A model generated the notes under the pieces. That model was not told the DNA's origin. It ran no database searches and saw only the letters and a list, made by a program, of their open reading frames with translations. Shown piece by piece: positions 1 to 10,060 of a stretch of 64,000 nt of DNA. Position numbers and translations under genes: made by a program. The DNA is from Flavobacterium poyangense (GTDB lineage Bacteria > Bacteroidota > Bacteroidia > Flavobacteriales > Flavobacteriaceae): assembly GCF_011751075.1 (NCBI RefSeq), contig NZ_JAALLN010000014.1, forward strand, positions 1 through 64,000, in the 5' to 3' direction. Numbering within the stretch: the stretch's first letter is position 1; each line of letters opens with the position of its first letter.

Positions 1-1140
1 GAACTGCTTCCTGTTGGAGCCGGGGTGATATTGATATGAGCAGTTACATCGAGTCTGGTGGCCGACTCACAGCCTGATACTGTCTGCGAAGCAAAATAAT
101 GCGTACCGTCTATCAAAGGCGTATTCGCGGCCAAGGGACTTCCCCCACTTGATGCCGAATACCAATTGATCGTACTTCCTGTGGCGCTTAAATTGCCAAC
201 CGTTGAAGCCGAGCAGAAACTCTGGGAACTGCTTCCTGTTGGAGCTGGGGTGATATTGATATGAGCAGTTACATCGAGTCTGGTGGCCGACTCACAGCCT
301 GATACTGTCTGAGAAGCAAAATAATGTGCGCCGTCTGTCAAAGGGGTACTCGTAGCCAAAGGACTTCCCCCACTTGATGCCGCATACCAGTTGATCGTAC
401 TTCCTGTGGCGCTTAAATTGCCAACCGTTGAAGCCGAGCAGAAACTCTGGGAACTGCTTCCTGTTGGAGCCGGGGTGATATTGATATGAGCAGTTACATC
501 AAGTCTGCTAACCGACTCACAGCCTGATACTGTCTGAGAAGCAAAATAATGCGTACCGTCTGTCAAAGGGGTACTCGTAGCCAAAGGACTTCCCCCACTT
601 GATGCCGAATACCAGTTGATCGTACTTCCAGTGGCGCTTAAATTGCTAACCGTTGAAGCTGAGCAGAAACTCTGGGTTGCATTGCCTGTTGGAGCCGGAG
701 TGATATTAACATGAGCAGTTACATCGAGTCTGGTGGCCGACTCACAGCCTGATACTGTCTGAGAAGCAAAATAATGCGTACCATCTGTCAAAGGGGTACT
801 CGTAGCCAAAGGACTACCTCCGCTTGATGCCGAATACCAGTTGATCGTACTTCCTGTGGCGCTTAAATTGCTAACCGTTGAAGCCGAGCAGAAACTCTGA
901 GAACTGCTTCCTGTTGGAGCCGCAGTGATATTAACATGAGCGGTTACATCGAGTCTGGTGACCGACTCACAACCTGATACTGTCTGCGAAGCAAAATAAT
1001 GCGTACCGTCTGTCAAAGGGGTACTCGTAGCCAAAGGACTTCCTCCACTTGATGCCGCATACCAGTTGATCGTACTTCCAGTGGCACTTAAATTGCCAAC
1101 CGTTGAAGCAGAACAGAAACTTTGAGAGCTGCTTCCTGTT
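1..1140 (-). repeat. Five tandem 225-bp repeats coding 75-residue Ig-like units
   Basis: Unit boundaries recur at exactly 225-bp intervals (1, 226, 451, 676, 901, 1126), read from the recurring start gaactgcttcctgtt (gttgcattgcctgtt at 676, gagctgcttcctgtt at 1126). Units differ by only a few bases, for example GNATQSF in place of GSSSQSF in one copy. The array continues past the left edge. Such similarity implies recent duplication or gene conversion, and copy number could vary by recombination. Confidence 0.93.
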
Positions 1141-3674
1141 GGAGCAGGTGTAGATGCAATTGTAACAGAAGCGGTATTCACTAAATTTATTGAACAGGAA
1201 GTCCCTAATTTAATAGCTTTTACAGTAAGAGAAGTCGAACTATTCAATGCTGCAGAGGTTAGAGTTAGATTAGTACCCGTACCTGATTTTGAAGAACCAC
1301 TCATTGAAGCTCCATTAAATAACTGATAAATAATTCCACTTTCTGAACCCTGAACGGTTACAGCAGCAGTTGAACCGGAACAAATAGATGTCGAAGCCAA
1401 AGTGACGTTCAGACTATTTGAAGGATTCATACATACAATTGTAACTCCTGCTGATGCACTTCCTTCACAATTTGAACCTGTAGTCGCTTTTGCTGTAATT
1501 ACACCTCCCATATATAAAGAACAATCTGAAGACAAACTGCCAATAGTCCACGTACCACCCGAAACAGTGGTAGTTCCACCAACTTGAAATCCATCTACAA
1601 AAAGGCTAATAATATCTCCATTTGTTCCCGTACCACTTACTGAATTTCCACATTCGTAAACAGATGAAGTAGTGATTACTAAAGCATTTGATGATTTTGT
1701 ACCGACAACAATCGAATTTGATACATTACTTAACGAAAGACAGGTTCCTAGTGCCCTGGCCGTAATAGTACTGCCAAGAGCAATACTGATTCCAGTTGAA
1801 GCAGTCCATGTTCCGTTAGCAGCAACTGTTGTAGTTCCTTCTAAAACTCCATTTTCATATACTTGTACGATTGTACCTGCCGCCTCTGCTAATGAACCGG
1901 AAACACTAGTAACAGCAGCTGTTGAACAAATAGGACCATTAACAATTGGTGTGTTTGCTTTTCTTTGTACTATTGCCATTACAGACCCGGTAGAAATACA
2001 TTTTCCGGAAGCAATAGCAGTCACAGACAACGTTTGACATTCTCGGTTTGACAATGATAAACCACTAATAGTCCATGCTCCTCCAGCCGTAGTTGTTGCT
2101 GTTCCTATCTGTGTTCCGTTTGCCAGAAGATTTACAGTAATTCCCGATACATTATCAGGCGAATTTACTGATCCGGAAATAGAAGTTGTCGAGGATAGAA
2201 CCGGACTTGTTGCTATAGTAGGATTTGCAGTGGCAGTAGCGCTGGAATATTGACAATCATAAGTATAACCCGACTCGCATTTTCCTGGTTCTTGATAAGT
2301 AAAAAGATAAACAGCTGTACAAAAACAGTTACCTGTCTGACACTTGAAAAGTACGGTTTGAGGATTCGAAGTTGTGGTTACCGTATTTAAATTATAGGGG
2401 GCTTCTAAAATTAACGCAACTGGATTTATAAGAGTACCATTGGCATTATAGCATCTAACAATGGTACCAACTGGTCGATTTACAGTAAGCGAATACCCCT
2501 TACTTCCTGATATCTTAGTAATATCTCCTGCTGCAGGTACTGTTGTTGACAAGGCGCAACTTACAACAGTTACAGGATTACAGTTTGCTATAGACTGTCC
2601 TTTGCCGGGGGCGGTTGATGTGGCAGTAATAATCTGTCCTGTGGTTAAAACCGGAGAAATTCCCGTAAGAGTCCATACTCCTAAACTAACAGAAGTTGTA
2701 CCAATAGAAGCTCCATTCTTATATACCGTTATCACTGTACCATCAGCTTCAGTAGAGGTGCCCGATACCGATGAATCTCCCGTACTAACACCTGAAATAC
2801 CCGGACAAAGTGAACGATCCGGACATACCACACCAGGAGCGCAGGGAGTATAATTATCAATAATATGTACAAAGCAATTTTCAAGACTGCCACAACTGGA
2901 ATCAATACCAGCAATATCAGAAGCAGATGCAGGATTACACAGAGTCGATTTTTGAGCTCCCATATTATCAACCATTGCCATACGGATGGCTGTACTTGAA
3001 TTGATGATCGTGGATAATGGCGCAAACGTAGTTGTCAGGTCACTCATCTTTACGAAAAAATCATAAAAATAATCCGGATTACTGCAACTTGTGGTCAGGG
3101 CAATCGACTTTTGATAATTTGTAGTTCCAGCATACGAAATAACAGGTGTACAATTATTATTATTTACATCATATACAAAAACGCCAAAATTTGTGGCTAA
3201 CACTATTTCTATCTCAAAACCCGGATTTGAATTTGAATATTGCGGATCGGCATTAGGTCCAACTCCGCCAAATTTACCATCGGTGTCAATCAGAATACTA
3301 TAACTTTTTGAATTAGGAGAACTACTTCCCATCCTCATCCTAAAAAGCCAATTACCATTACCATCTAAATAAGATTGAACAGGATCCTGATCTCCCTGAT
3401 CTACAAAATCAGTAAAACTACAATTTGGTCCTGCACTAAGATCACTGTTTGGCTCTATCATAGGAAAAACCAATGATTTATATGGAATCTCACTTTGAAG
3501 CTGATCATCTGTTGTAAAACCGTTTGCAGTAGCCGACGTAAAACCATCTCCATTGGGATCAAGTACTGTAGTTCCCGCTCCTGTAGCAGGATTATAAATC
3601 ATTCCCGGAGTTTGGGCAGTAACTTTACTAAAACTCAATAAAACAAACAATGCAATAAGTGAAATTTTTCTCAT
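1..3674 (-). CDS. Large secreted adhesin with CHU_C-associated Ig-like repeats (3' end outside window)
   Basis: The frame is open on the minus strand from an ATG at 3672-3674 to the window edge (1224 complete codons), so the C-terminus is missing. The protein starts with a clear signal peptide (MRKISLIALFVLLSFSKVTA, then Q). Residues about 20-300 form a unique region with many Asp/Gly/Asn; then come several diverged Ig-like or bacterial-Ig modules (motif types such as GTTTVSGGTWT) up to about residue 820, and then near-identical 75-residue units containing GSTINWY and GTHYFASQTVSGCES. These units match my recollection of the Ig_7 'CHU_C associated' family, which in Bacteroidetes sits in cell-surface or gliding-associated proteins exported by the type IX system. 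A C-terminal sorting domain would be expected beyond the window but cannot be seen. No frame break was found: the frame read from the ATG agrees with the frame of the last repeat. Confidence 0.85.
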   Translation of the reverse strand, partial: MRKISLIALFVLLSFSKVTAQTPGMIYNPATGAGTTVLDPNGDGFTSATANGFTTDDQLQSEIPYKSLVFPMIEPNSDLSAGPNCSFTDFVDQGDQDPVQSYLDGNGNWLFRMRMGSSSPNSKSYSILIDTDGKFGGVGPNADPQYSNSNPGFEIEIVLATNFGVFVYDVNNNNCTPVISYAGTTNYQKSIALTTSCSNPDYFYDFFVKMSDLTTTFAPLSTIINSSTAIRMAMVDNMGAQKSTLCNPASASDIAGIDSSCGSLENCFVHIIDNYTPCAPGVVCPDRSLCPGISGVSTGDSSVSGTSTEADGTVITVYKNGASIGTTSVSLGVWTLTGISPVLTTGQIITATSTAPGKGQSIANCNPVTVVSCALSTTVPAAGDITKISGSKGYSLTVNRPVGTIVRCYNANGTLINPVALILEAPYNLNTVTTTSNPQTVLFKCQTGNCFCTAVYLFTYQEPGKCESGYTYDCQYSSATATANPTIATSPVLSSTTSISGSVNSPDNVSGITVNLLANGTQIGTATTTAGGAWTISGLSLSNRECQTLSVTAIASGKCISTGSVMAIVQRKANTPIVNGPICSTAAVTSVSGSLAEAAGTIVQVYENGVLEGTTTVAANGTWTASTGISIALGSTITARALGTCLSLSNVSNSIVVGTKSSNALVITTSSVYECGNSVSGTGTNGDIISLFVDGFQVGGTTTVSGGTWTIGSLSSDCSLYMGGVITAKATTGSNCEGSASAGVTIVCMNPSNSLNVTLASTSICSGSTAAVTVQGSESGIIYQLFNGASMSGSSKSGTGTNLTLTSAALNSSTSLTVKAIKLGTSCSINLVNTASVTIASTPAPTGSSSQSFCSASTVGNLSATGSTINWYAASSGGSPLATSTPLTDGTHYFASQTVSGCESVTRLDVTAHVNITAAPTGSSSQSFCSASTVSNLSATGSTINWYSASSGGSPLATSTPLTDGTHYFASQTVSGCESATRLDVTAHVNITPAPTGNATQSFCSASTVSNLSATGSTINWYSASSGGSPLATSTPLTDGTHYFASQTVSGCESVSRLDVTAHINITPAPTGSSSQSFCSASTVGNLSATGSTINWYAASSGGSPLATSTPLTDGAHYFASQTVSGCESATRLDVTAHINITPAPTGSSSQSFCSASTVGNLSATGSTINWYSASSGGSPLAANTPLIDGTHYFASQTVSGCESATRLDVTAHINITPAPTGSS

Positions 3675-4570
3675 AATAAAAAGCTTTTATTGTACAGAAT
3701 AACTTTTTTAACATAGGCCTTATAAAAAAATATCAAAACAATTTTGTAGAAATATTACTGCAATTCAAACCGTACTGTTCGCAATAGATCAATTAACTTA
3801 GCATTAAATAAATTCACTCAACAAATAGCATGTAGAAAAAAAACTGACCTTTTTATGAATCAGTTCAGGAAATAAGAAAGGGAAAAAATAGGTTGTGGCA
3901 ATAAGTGATTTTGACACAATAACTTAGCTGACAAATAATAATTTATCATGCCATAAAAACAACAAATAAATTGTCGTGTTTAAAAAATCAATTTGCAGAA
4001 ATGAATTAAACGATTATACTCCGCTTAATTTTTTTACATACAGTAAGCAGGTAACATTAGAATCAACTATTTTAATTCTAAAAAAATCACACTTTGGTTG
4101 TGTGAAACAAAATTCAGAGTAAATAATTCTTTTCATAGGTACAGATTTTTTTAATGATAGATTCCGGCTTGTGTAAATGTAAGAAAAAAGAACGAAAAAG
4201 CAAGTTATAATTTCCAATAAATCAGCATTTTCTTTAATATGATTATCTAATATAGAAAACAATTATGATACCTAGAGCTCTCATTTTAATTCATTTCTAA
4301 AACACTACACAATATTTCTCAATCAAAAATAAATATTTACTTTTAATTGTTTATAGGTAAAAATACGCGTTTCTTATCCTAAAAGAGAGAGAGTACTTCC
4401 GTATCTTCAAGCTTCACTCCTTTAAAATCAGCTAATCAGATATTTATTTTTATTCTTATATTTTTTTATGGAAACAAGCATTGTAATAAGAATTAACCGA
4501 AAATATGCAATTTGTATATTTGTGAATTAACAGAAATTACTAAATGATAATGCATCAAAAATAGAGAACT
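3675..4570. other. Intergenic, about 0.9 kb, no gene recognised
   Basis: AT-rich stretch between the divergent adhesin and map genes; it must hold both promoters. An 82-codon open frame on the minus strand (4014-4262) is low in complexity and has no recognisable family features, so I do not call it. I see no RNA gene, array or clear hairpin terminator here. Confidence 0.5.
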
Positions 4571-5335
4571 ATGTCAATAACAAAAGAATCGGAGTTATTA
4601 GGAATGCAAAAAGCAAGTGATGCTGTTGCCTATACTCTCAAAGAAATGATAGATTATGCTCAGCCTGGAATGAGTACAAAAGAGCTCGACCAATACGGAG
4701 CAAAAATTTTATCTGATTTTGGAGCAAAGTCTGCACCACATTTGACTTATGGCTTTCCAGGTTGGAACTGTATAAGTGTTGGTAATGAATTTTGTCACGG
4801 AATTCCTTCTGTGAAAAGAATTCTAAAAGAAGGCGATCTAATAAACATTGACGTTTCAGCAGAACTTGACGGATTTTGGGCAGATAATGGAGCTTCATTC
4901 GTTTTAGGAAAAGACATTCACCAACATCAAAAAATTGTTAATGCTTCAAGAGAAATCTTAGAAAAAGCAATTAATAATATAAAGGACGGTGTTAAAATTT
5001 CGGATATTGGATACATAATGGAAACGGAAGCAAAAAGAAGAGGCTTTAAAATCATTAAAAATCTAAGCGGGCACGGAATTGGAAGAAGTTTACACGAACA
5101 ACCTGATGAAATTTTGAATTATAGAAATCGTTTTGATCAAAGACGATTTAAGAAGAATGCCGTAGTAGCAATTGAGACTTTTATTTCAACTAATTCAACA
5201 TATGCTATAGAATTAAATGACGGCTGGACAATGGTTGGGAACAATGGTGGTTTTATGGCACAACACGAGCACACAATTGTTGTAACGGACGGAAAACCGA
5301 TAATACTAACAGAAAAAAACGGAATTTTTAACTAA
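4571..5335 (+). CDS. map: Type I methionine aminopeptidase
   Basis: Removes the initiator methionine from nascent proteins in the cytoplasm, using two divalent metal ions. The 254-residue length is typical for type I. All metal or catalytic residues are in place with the family spacing: His76 (EFCHGIPS), Asp94 (INIDVS), Asp105 (FWADNGASF), His168 (SGHGIGRSLHE), Glu202 (AIETF) and Glu233 (QHEHTIVV). It stands alone, not beside ribosomal genes or secY, where the housekeeping bacterial copy often lies, so it may be a second, accessory copy; the rest of the genome would be needed to tell. The start ATG follows an A-rich leader. Confidence 0.93.
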   Translation: MSITKESELLGMQKASDAVAYTLKEMIDYAQPGMSTKELDQYGAKILSDFGAKSAPHLTYGFPGWNCISVGNEFCHGIPSVKRILKEGDLINIDVSAELDGFWADNGASFVLGKDIHQHQKIVNASREILEKAINNIKDGVKISDIGYIMETEAKRRGFKIIKNLSGHGIGRSLHEQPDEILNYRNRFDQRRFKKNAVVAIETFISTNSTYAIELNDGWTMVGNNGGFMAQHEHTIVVTDGKPIILTEKNGIFN

Positions 5336-5415
5336 AGTAGTTTTCATACATAAGCAACTTATCAAAATTGTGTAGTTTTTCAATTAATTAAAAATAACGT
5401 TTCTTTGATTTTACT

Positions 5416-5465
5416 GCTAAAATGGACAAAGCAGTTTTAAACCGATTCATTTTTTTGACGCTATA
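5416..5465. repeat. Weak copy of a dispersed intergenic repeat
   Basis: The stretch gctaaaatggacaaagcagt followed about 15 bases later by tttttttgacgctata resembles the copy at 53865-53945, which has aactaaggcagtttttgt and later the same tttttttgacgctata. The match is clear in the second half and loose in the first. The remaining bases of 5336-5625 hold nothing I recognise. Confidence 0.4.
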
Positions 5466-5625
5466 ATTTTAAAAATGAAAAAAAAGTAAGTTTAGATGCG
5501 GGAGACAACATAAATAACAATATAATTTTTATAGTTCCTCAGTGTGAAACGCCTGATGTATCACTTAGAAAAATTTAACAAAATACTATTGATTCAATAC
5601 AATAGTATCTCAAAATTGGGTTGTA

Positions 5626-6060
5626 CTTATTATTTATTGCCATAATTAGAAATGATTGGGCACTCATTCTCTGTCTTCTTTTAATCAGAAGAAAATCTAC
5701 TGTGTTACCCGATTTATCTACAGCCCTATACAAATAATACCAAATACCTTTAACTTTTATATCGGTCTCATCCATTCTCTAGCTCATTCCCGCTCTAATC
5801 TCTCTCTTTTTCATTTGAAATTCCATGATTGGAGCAAATTTAAATACCCAACGCTGAATCGTAGTATGATCAACCTGTATTCCGCGCATTTTCATTATTT
5901 CTTCAACATCCCTGCAACTCAATTTAAATCTCGATTTAAATCTCAATTTGAAATAAACAGCCTGAAGAATAATAACTTTGGGATAACAGTGACCTTTGGC
6001 ATTCATTTAATATATTTTCAAGCATTGAGAATAATAGTTATTAATAGGTGAAACAGAACC
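5626..6060 (-). pseudogene. IS6-family transposase remnant (N-terminal half)
   Basis: Reading leftward from the ATG at 6004-6006, the peptide follows the intact transposase at 30945-31610 closely (MNAKGHCYPK, FKLSCRDVEEIMKMRG, DHTTIQRWVFKFAP, DETDIKVKGIW, RQRMSAQSFL). It has a short duplicated segment (FKSRFK) and a TAG at 5779-5781 where the intact copy has Trp72. Similarity stops near 5626, so the C-terminal half is gone. A degenerate terminal repeat (gtgaaacagaacc) ends at about 6060. The element cannot make active transposase. Confidence 0.85.
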
Positions 6061-6154
6061 CACAAATAATATTACTAATAAGAAATTAAATACTTTGTCC
6101 TAATTACTGTTTTAGCAGCAGTTTTAAGTTTTTTTGGTAGTGTCTAACTAAAAA

Positions 6155-7576
6155 CTAAGATAATTCTTCCATTTCTAAGTCTGTAGTTTTTGTCAGCATA
6201 TCCTGCTTAGATTTAAATACAATATTTAATATATACTGGCAAATAAAGTTACTCTCAACTTTATTTGGCAATTTATTTTTTGCGATTAATATCGGTTTGT
6301 CTTCTTTTTTGTCCGGAATACAGCCATGAGATCCTTTAACCAAACTGGCGTCCAATGGAATAACATTCATAAGGGTGCGAAACCCCAGTTTCTTTTTAAT
6401 CAATTTAAAAAGGATGCGGGGCAAAATAAATCTCTGCTTAGGATCTAAAAACAACTCCACCGGATCATAACCTATTTTTTTATGAATTTCCACAGTACGG
6501 GCAAAATCGGGGGCCTTGTTATCCTCCATCCAGTAATAATAGGTGAACCAACTGTTATGATCTGCAACCAGAACAAGATCTCCTGAACGTTCGTGATCCA
6601 GATGGTGCTCTTTTTTTCCTTTGCTGTCCAATACTTTTGCAATTCCGGGTATCTTCTGAATTAATTCTTTGAGCTCAACAATATCTTCATTCTCTTTCAC
6701 ATATAAATGCGCAATTTGATGGTCTGCCAATGCAAAAGCCTTACATTCCCCGGTATCCAGTAATTCTAATCCTCGTTCTTCTCGTATTTGCAAATATCCG
6801 TGTGTGCGTAAAAATCGATTAATATGTATGGGATTGTTAACTTCAGTAATACCATACTCAGACAAAACAACAACTTCCGTCCCCTTACTTTCAAAATATT
6901 CGATTAAGTCTTTGCATACTTTGTCAATCGCTTTTACATCTTCATTGATTTCGGGTGACCCGGGTTGAAACTTTTGACAGCAGTAATCTAAATGTGGTAA
7001 GTAGATTAAAGTTAGTGTCGGATTATGCCATTGGTAAACAAGTTTTGCAGCATTGGCGATCCATTGGCTGGAACGGATTGTTGTTTTTGGTCCCCAAAAA
7101 TCAAAAAGAGGAAATGTTCCCAGTTGAGCCTGGAGACGATCCCGTAAGTCAGAGGGTTTTGAATAACAATCAGGCTTCTTCTGTCCATCTGCCCAATATT
7201 GCGGACGCGGTGTCACTGTAAAATCAGCATCAGAATACATATTGTACCACCAAAACAAATTAGCACAAGTAAATGACGGATCTATTTCCCTTGCTAAATC
7301 CCATATTTTTGGTGATTGTACCAGTTTATTTGACTGTTTCCACATTTTTACCTCCATATCATTCCTGTCGTACCATCCATTTCCCACAATCCCATGTTCC
7401 GAAGGCCATTTTCCGGTTAAGTAAGTTGCCTGAGCTGAACAGGTGAGCGCCGGAAGTACTGGTTCAATAATACTTAAATTCCCCTTTTTCTTTTGCCATT
7501 GATGCAAAAAAAGATCTGGATTTTGAAGTAGGGAACTCGTAAGTCCTACTACATTTATAACGACTGTTTGCTGCAT
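6155..7576 (-). CDS. eboF: EboF-like alkaline-phosphatase-superfamily protein
   Basis: Last gene of the ebo operon, 96 bases after eboE. The 473-residue protein has the fold signature of the alkaline phosphatase / nucleotide pyrophosphatase superfamily: the nucleophile loop PALTCSAQATYLTGKWPSEHG (Thr45 as candidate nucleophile) followed by GNGWYD, and PHLDYCCQ (Asp196). The usual second-metal signature SDHG is SEYG here (residues 238-241), and the His expected four residues after Asp196 is Gln200, so the metal site looks altered and phosphatase activity is doubtful. In the ebo clusters I know of, this gene is the variable sixth member. There is no signal peptide, so it probably acts in the cytoplasm. 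The call rests on both sequence and position. Confidence 0.82.
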   Translation of the reverse strand: MQQTVVINVVGLTSSLLQNPDLFLHQWQKKKGNLSIIEPVLPALTCSAQATYLTGKWPSEHGIVGNGWYDRNDMEVKMWKQSNKLVQSPKIWDLAREIDPSFTCANLFWWYNMYSDADFTVTPRPQYWADGQKKPDCYSKPSDLRDRLQAQLGTFPLFDFWGPKTTIRSSQWIANAAKLVYQWHNPTLTLIYLPHLDYCCQKFQPGSPEINEDVKAIDKVCKDLIEYFESKGTEVVVLSEYGITEVNNPIHINRFLRTHGYLQIREERGLELLDTGECKAFALADHQIAHLYVKENEDIVELKELIQKIPGIAKVLDSKGKKEHHLDHERSGDLVLVADHNSWFTYYYWMEDNKAPDFARTVEIHKKIGYDPVELFLDPKQRFILPRILFKLIKKKLGFRTLMNVIPLDASLVKGSHGCIPDKKEDKPILIAKNKLPNKVESNFICQYILNIVFKSKQDMLTKTTDLEMEELS

Positions 7577-7672
7577 GATTTTGGTAGTATAGTTTTATAT
7601 AGCCGGCATTTTTTTACCAGAAATTATATAGATTAAAATGATTTTCACATTGCACATTTTACAATCATCATT

Positions 7673-8899
7673 TCAAAATTTATCAAGTACCCATTTCAGC
7701 TCTCTCTCGATGGATTGATCTAAATCGGTTTGTAAATGAATCGGCAATACCTGCCAGGTATAGGTTTCGATTTCCAGATGTCTGGTAAACTCATTTTTGT
7801 GCCAACTTCGCAAAATTGTTGTAATATCATTTTGAGTAGATTGCAAGAGCTGATAATCTTCAACAAATATGGGTACATGAAAATGAGTACGAAGCTCCCG
7901 AAAATCATCACGGCTTATCGCTTCTATTCCATTTTTCAAATCCTTAAATTTGAGTAATGCTCCTTCTTTTGTTTTAATAACTGCCTGGTGCAGATAGGTT
8001 GGTTCATCAAAAGTTTTCAGGCATTTTTGGAGTTGTTCAACTGTTGTATTTTCTGAAACTGTACATTTGAGCGCGGCACTAATTTGTAATTTGCCAATAT
8101 TCAAACCGTGCTTTTGCATTTTTCTGATGACCTCATCACTTTCTTCAAATCCAATGGAAAAATGGCAGATATCATAACAAAGCTGTATGTGATTACGAAT
8201 ATATTCTTGTGCCTGAGTTAAACTGCATAAAAGATTTTTGACTAATAATGAAGCTCCTTCCTTAAGTAAATAATCCTCGAAAAAAGCGATATATTCGTCG
8301 CTGCTTTCAATTATGCCATCGGGTTCCGGTTCTATATCCAAATGCATCATTTTACCTTTGGATTCCTGTATTTTAACCAACTGAGCCACTACTGTGATCA
8401 ACTGGCTTGTGGCAGTTCGTTTTGCTTCTGTTAAACTGTTTTCAGTAGCATACCAATGTTTATAAGAAAGCGGTGAAGTCGAAATTCCTCCTTCGATATC
8501 AGGTGGCAAAAGTTGCGATAAAATGTTAAAAAGCAACTCTGTGTAATTTAATCTGTCAGGGTTTGTCCAATCTGGTAAATGAACTTTATCCTTAATGACC
8601 TCGTTATGAAAATTTCCATACGGAAATCCATTCATCGTAAATACATACATTTCGTTTTTCTGTAACCAGTCTTTAAAAATCAAAAGATGATTTTCTGCTA
8701 TCAATTCAGAAGCAGCCTGATAAGAAAGCCGTAAACCTATACCAAAAGGCTTATGTGGAGAGACTTTCTTTTTAAGTGGAATACAATACGTTTTTACACT
8801 TTCAAAAACAACTTCCCAGGATTCGCCCGCATGAATATTGGTACAGTAACTTAAATGACTATTGGAACCAATTAACATACTTCTGTATTTAGCTGACAA
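7673..8899 (-). CDS. eboE: EboE, TIM-barrel metabolite-traffic protein
   Basis: 408-residue protein of the sugar-phosphate isomerase / xylose-isomerase-like TIM-barrel type. Supporting segments are FTMNGFPYGNFH, HLDIEPEPDG and YDICHFSIGFEE, the last two being strand ends with acidic and His residues that would bind a metal. EboE is one of the core ebo proteins; its substrate is unknown. The annotated start overlaps eboD by 28 bases; an internal Met at residue 8 (MLIGSN), at 8876-8878, fits the family's usual beginning as I recall it and would cut the overlap to 7 bases, typical of translational coupling. Cytoplasmic by lack of signal or membrane segments. Confidence 0.88.
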   Translation of the reverse strand: MSAKYRSMLIGSNSHLSYCTNIHAGESWEVVFESVKTYCIPLKKKVSPHKPFGIGLRLSYQAASELIAENHLLIFKDWLQKNEMYVFTMNGFPYGNFHNEVIKDKVHLPDWTNPDRLNYTELLFNILSQLLPPDIEGGISTSPLSYKHWYATENSLTEAKRTATSQLITVVAQLVKIQESKGKMMHLDIEPEPDGIIESSDEYIAFFEDYLLKEGASLLVKNLLCSLTQAQEYIRNHIQLCYDICHFSIGFEESDEVIRKMQKHGLNIGKLQISAALKCTVSENTTVEQLQKCLKTFDEPTYLHQAVIKTKEGALLKFKDLKNGIEAISRDDFRELRTHFHVPIFVEDYQLLQSTQNDITTILRSWHKNEFTRHLEIETYTWQVLPIHLQTDLDQSIERELKWVLDKF

Positions 8900-10044
8900 A
8901 ATGAATTGAGATACTGAACCGATTGTATAATTATCTCTTTATCCAGTGCATGTACCTCTTCACCAATACCTATTTCATTTATCAACATGATCGTAAGCCG
9001 GCCGCCAAGATGCTCTCTGAACTCTTCTAATCCTCTAATTACCTCCTCTAAATGAGCATCAAGAACCGGGTGTGTTATTGCAAAACCCAATGTTAGGAAA
9101 CATTTTAAAATTCGTTCCAGACTCAGTGCATCAATTCTATGTATCAAAAAAGAGTAAGTAACATCGAGGGCTATACCAATTGCTACGGCTTCTCCGTGGG
9201 TAATTTCATAATTAGTAAGCTGTTCCATTTTGTGGGCTGCCCAATGTCCAAAGTCTAATGGACGAGATGAACCTTTCTCAAAGGGATCCCCATTTTTAGA
9301 AATATGATCGGTATGCAAAGCAGCACAACGAATAATAAGCGTTTCCATAACCGAAACTTCTCTGTTATTGAGAGCCTGCGCATTATTCTCTATCCAGTCA
9401 AAAAAAGAAGCATCTTTTATGAGCGCCACTTTTATAGCTTCGGAAATACCGGATCGCCAGTCCCGTTCCTTTAGCGTTGTTAAAAAATCAGAATCATTTA
9501 GTACTGCATACGGTGGGGCAAATGTGCCCAGAAAGTTCTTTTTACCAAAATAATTCATACTGTTCTTTACCCCAACTCCCGAATCGTTTTGAGATAAAAC
9601 GGTCGTTGGTATCCGGATCAGGCGTACACCGCGATGTGCAATTGCCGCAGCATAACCTACGGCATCGAGTACAGCGCCCCCTCCTATTGCAATAAGAAAA
9701 GAATGCCTGTCTATTTTATTGTCATTGATTAATTGCAGAACCGATTCAATAACATCCAAACTATTCTTAACGGCTTCTCCTCCCTGAACGACATTGATAC
9801 TATGTTCTGAAATTCCAAACTGATAATGATTAAAATAGTGAATCACATTTGCGATGAACTGACTTGTTGTTTCAACAACTCCTCTATCTATTACTATAGC
9901 AATTTTGGGCTGTTGGAAAGCGGGTTCTTTTTTGATCACATCAATAAGTGAGGTATTGCCGGTATCAAATAAAGAACGGCTAAAAATAATGTCATAATTA
10001 AATGTGACCTGAAAATTCTGCTGAAGTATCTGTTGTTGTTTCAT
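8872..10044 (-). CDS. eboD: EboD, 3-dehydroquinate-synthase-like protein
   Basis: 390-residue member of the dehydroquinate synthase / sugar phosphate cyclase superfamily: NAD-binding GGGAVLDAVGYAAAIAHRG, substrate segment PTTVLSQNDSGVGVKN, SGISEAIKVALI with the metal Glu, DFGHWAAHKME and ITHGEAVAIG with metal His residues. These are the family's zinc ligands, so an active cyclase is plausible. Its place between eboE and eboC in an otherwise complete ebo cluster argues against it being the housekeeping AroB. It lies 16 bases after eboC. The true substrate of EboD proteins is not known to me. Confidence 0.9.
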   Translation of the reverse strand: MKQQQILQQNFQVTFNYDIIFSRSLFDTGNTSLIDVIKKEPAFQQPKIAIVIDRGVVETTSQFIANVIHYFNHYQFGISEHSINVVQGGEAVKNSLDVIESVLQLINDNKIDRHSFLIAIGGGAVLDAVGYAAAIAHRGVRLIRIPTTVLSQNDSGVGVKNSMNYFGKKNFLGTFAPPYAVLNDSDFLTTLKERDWRSGISEAIKVALIKDASFFDWIENNAQALNNREVSVMETLIIRCAALHTDHISKNGDPFEKGSSRPLDFGHWAAHKMEQLTNYEITHGEAVAIGIALDVTYSFLIHRIDALSLERILKCFLTLGFAITHPVLDAHLEEVIRGLEEFREHLGGRLTIMLINEIGIGEEVHALDKEIIIQSVQYLNSFCQLNTEVC

Positions 10045-10060
10045 TTTGATAAAGTATAAA

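Noticed and set aside
1..1140. CRISPR array
   Set aside because: The 225-bp units are contiguous coding repeats with no unique spacers.
1402..2853. Three plus-strand open frames (1402-1587, 1672-2037, 2461-2853)
   Set aside because: They lie opposite the continuous adhesin frame, which has a signal peptide and repeat domains; their protein sequence has no family features.
4014..4262. 82-codon minus-strand frame in the intergenic region
   Set aside because: Low complexity, no homology features, no clear promoter or start signal.
8872..10044. Housekeeping 3-dehydroquinate synthase (aroB)
   Set aside because: It sits as the fourth gene of a full ebo cluster with overlapping and abutting genes, so EboD is the better call.
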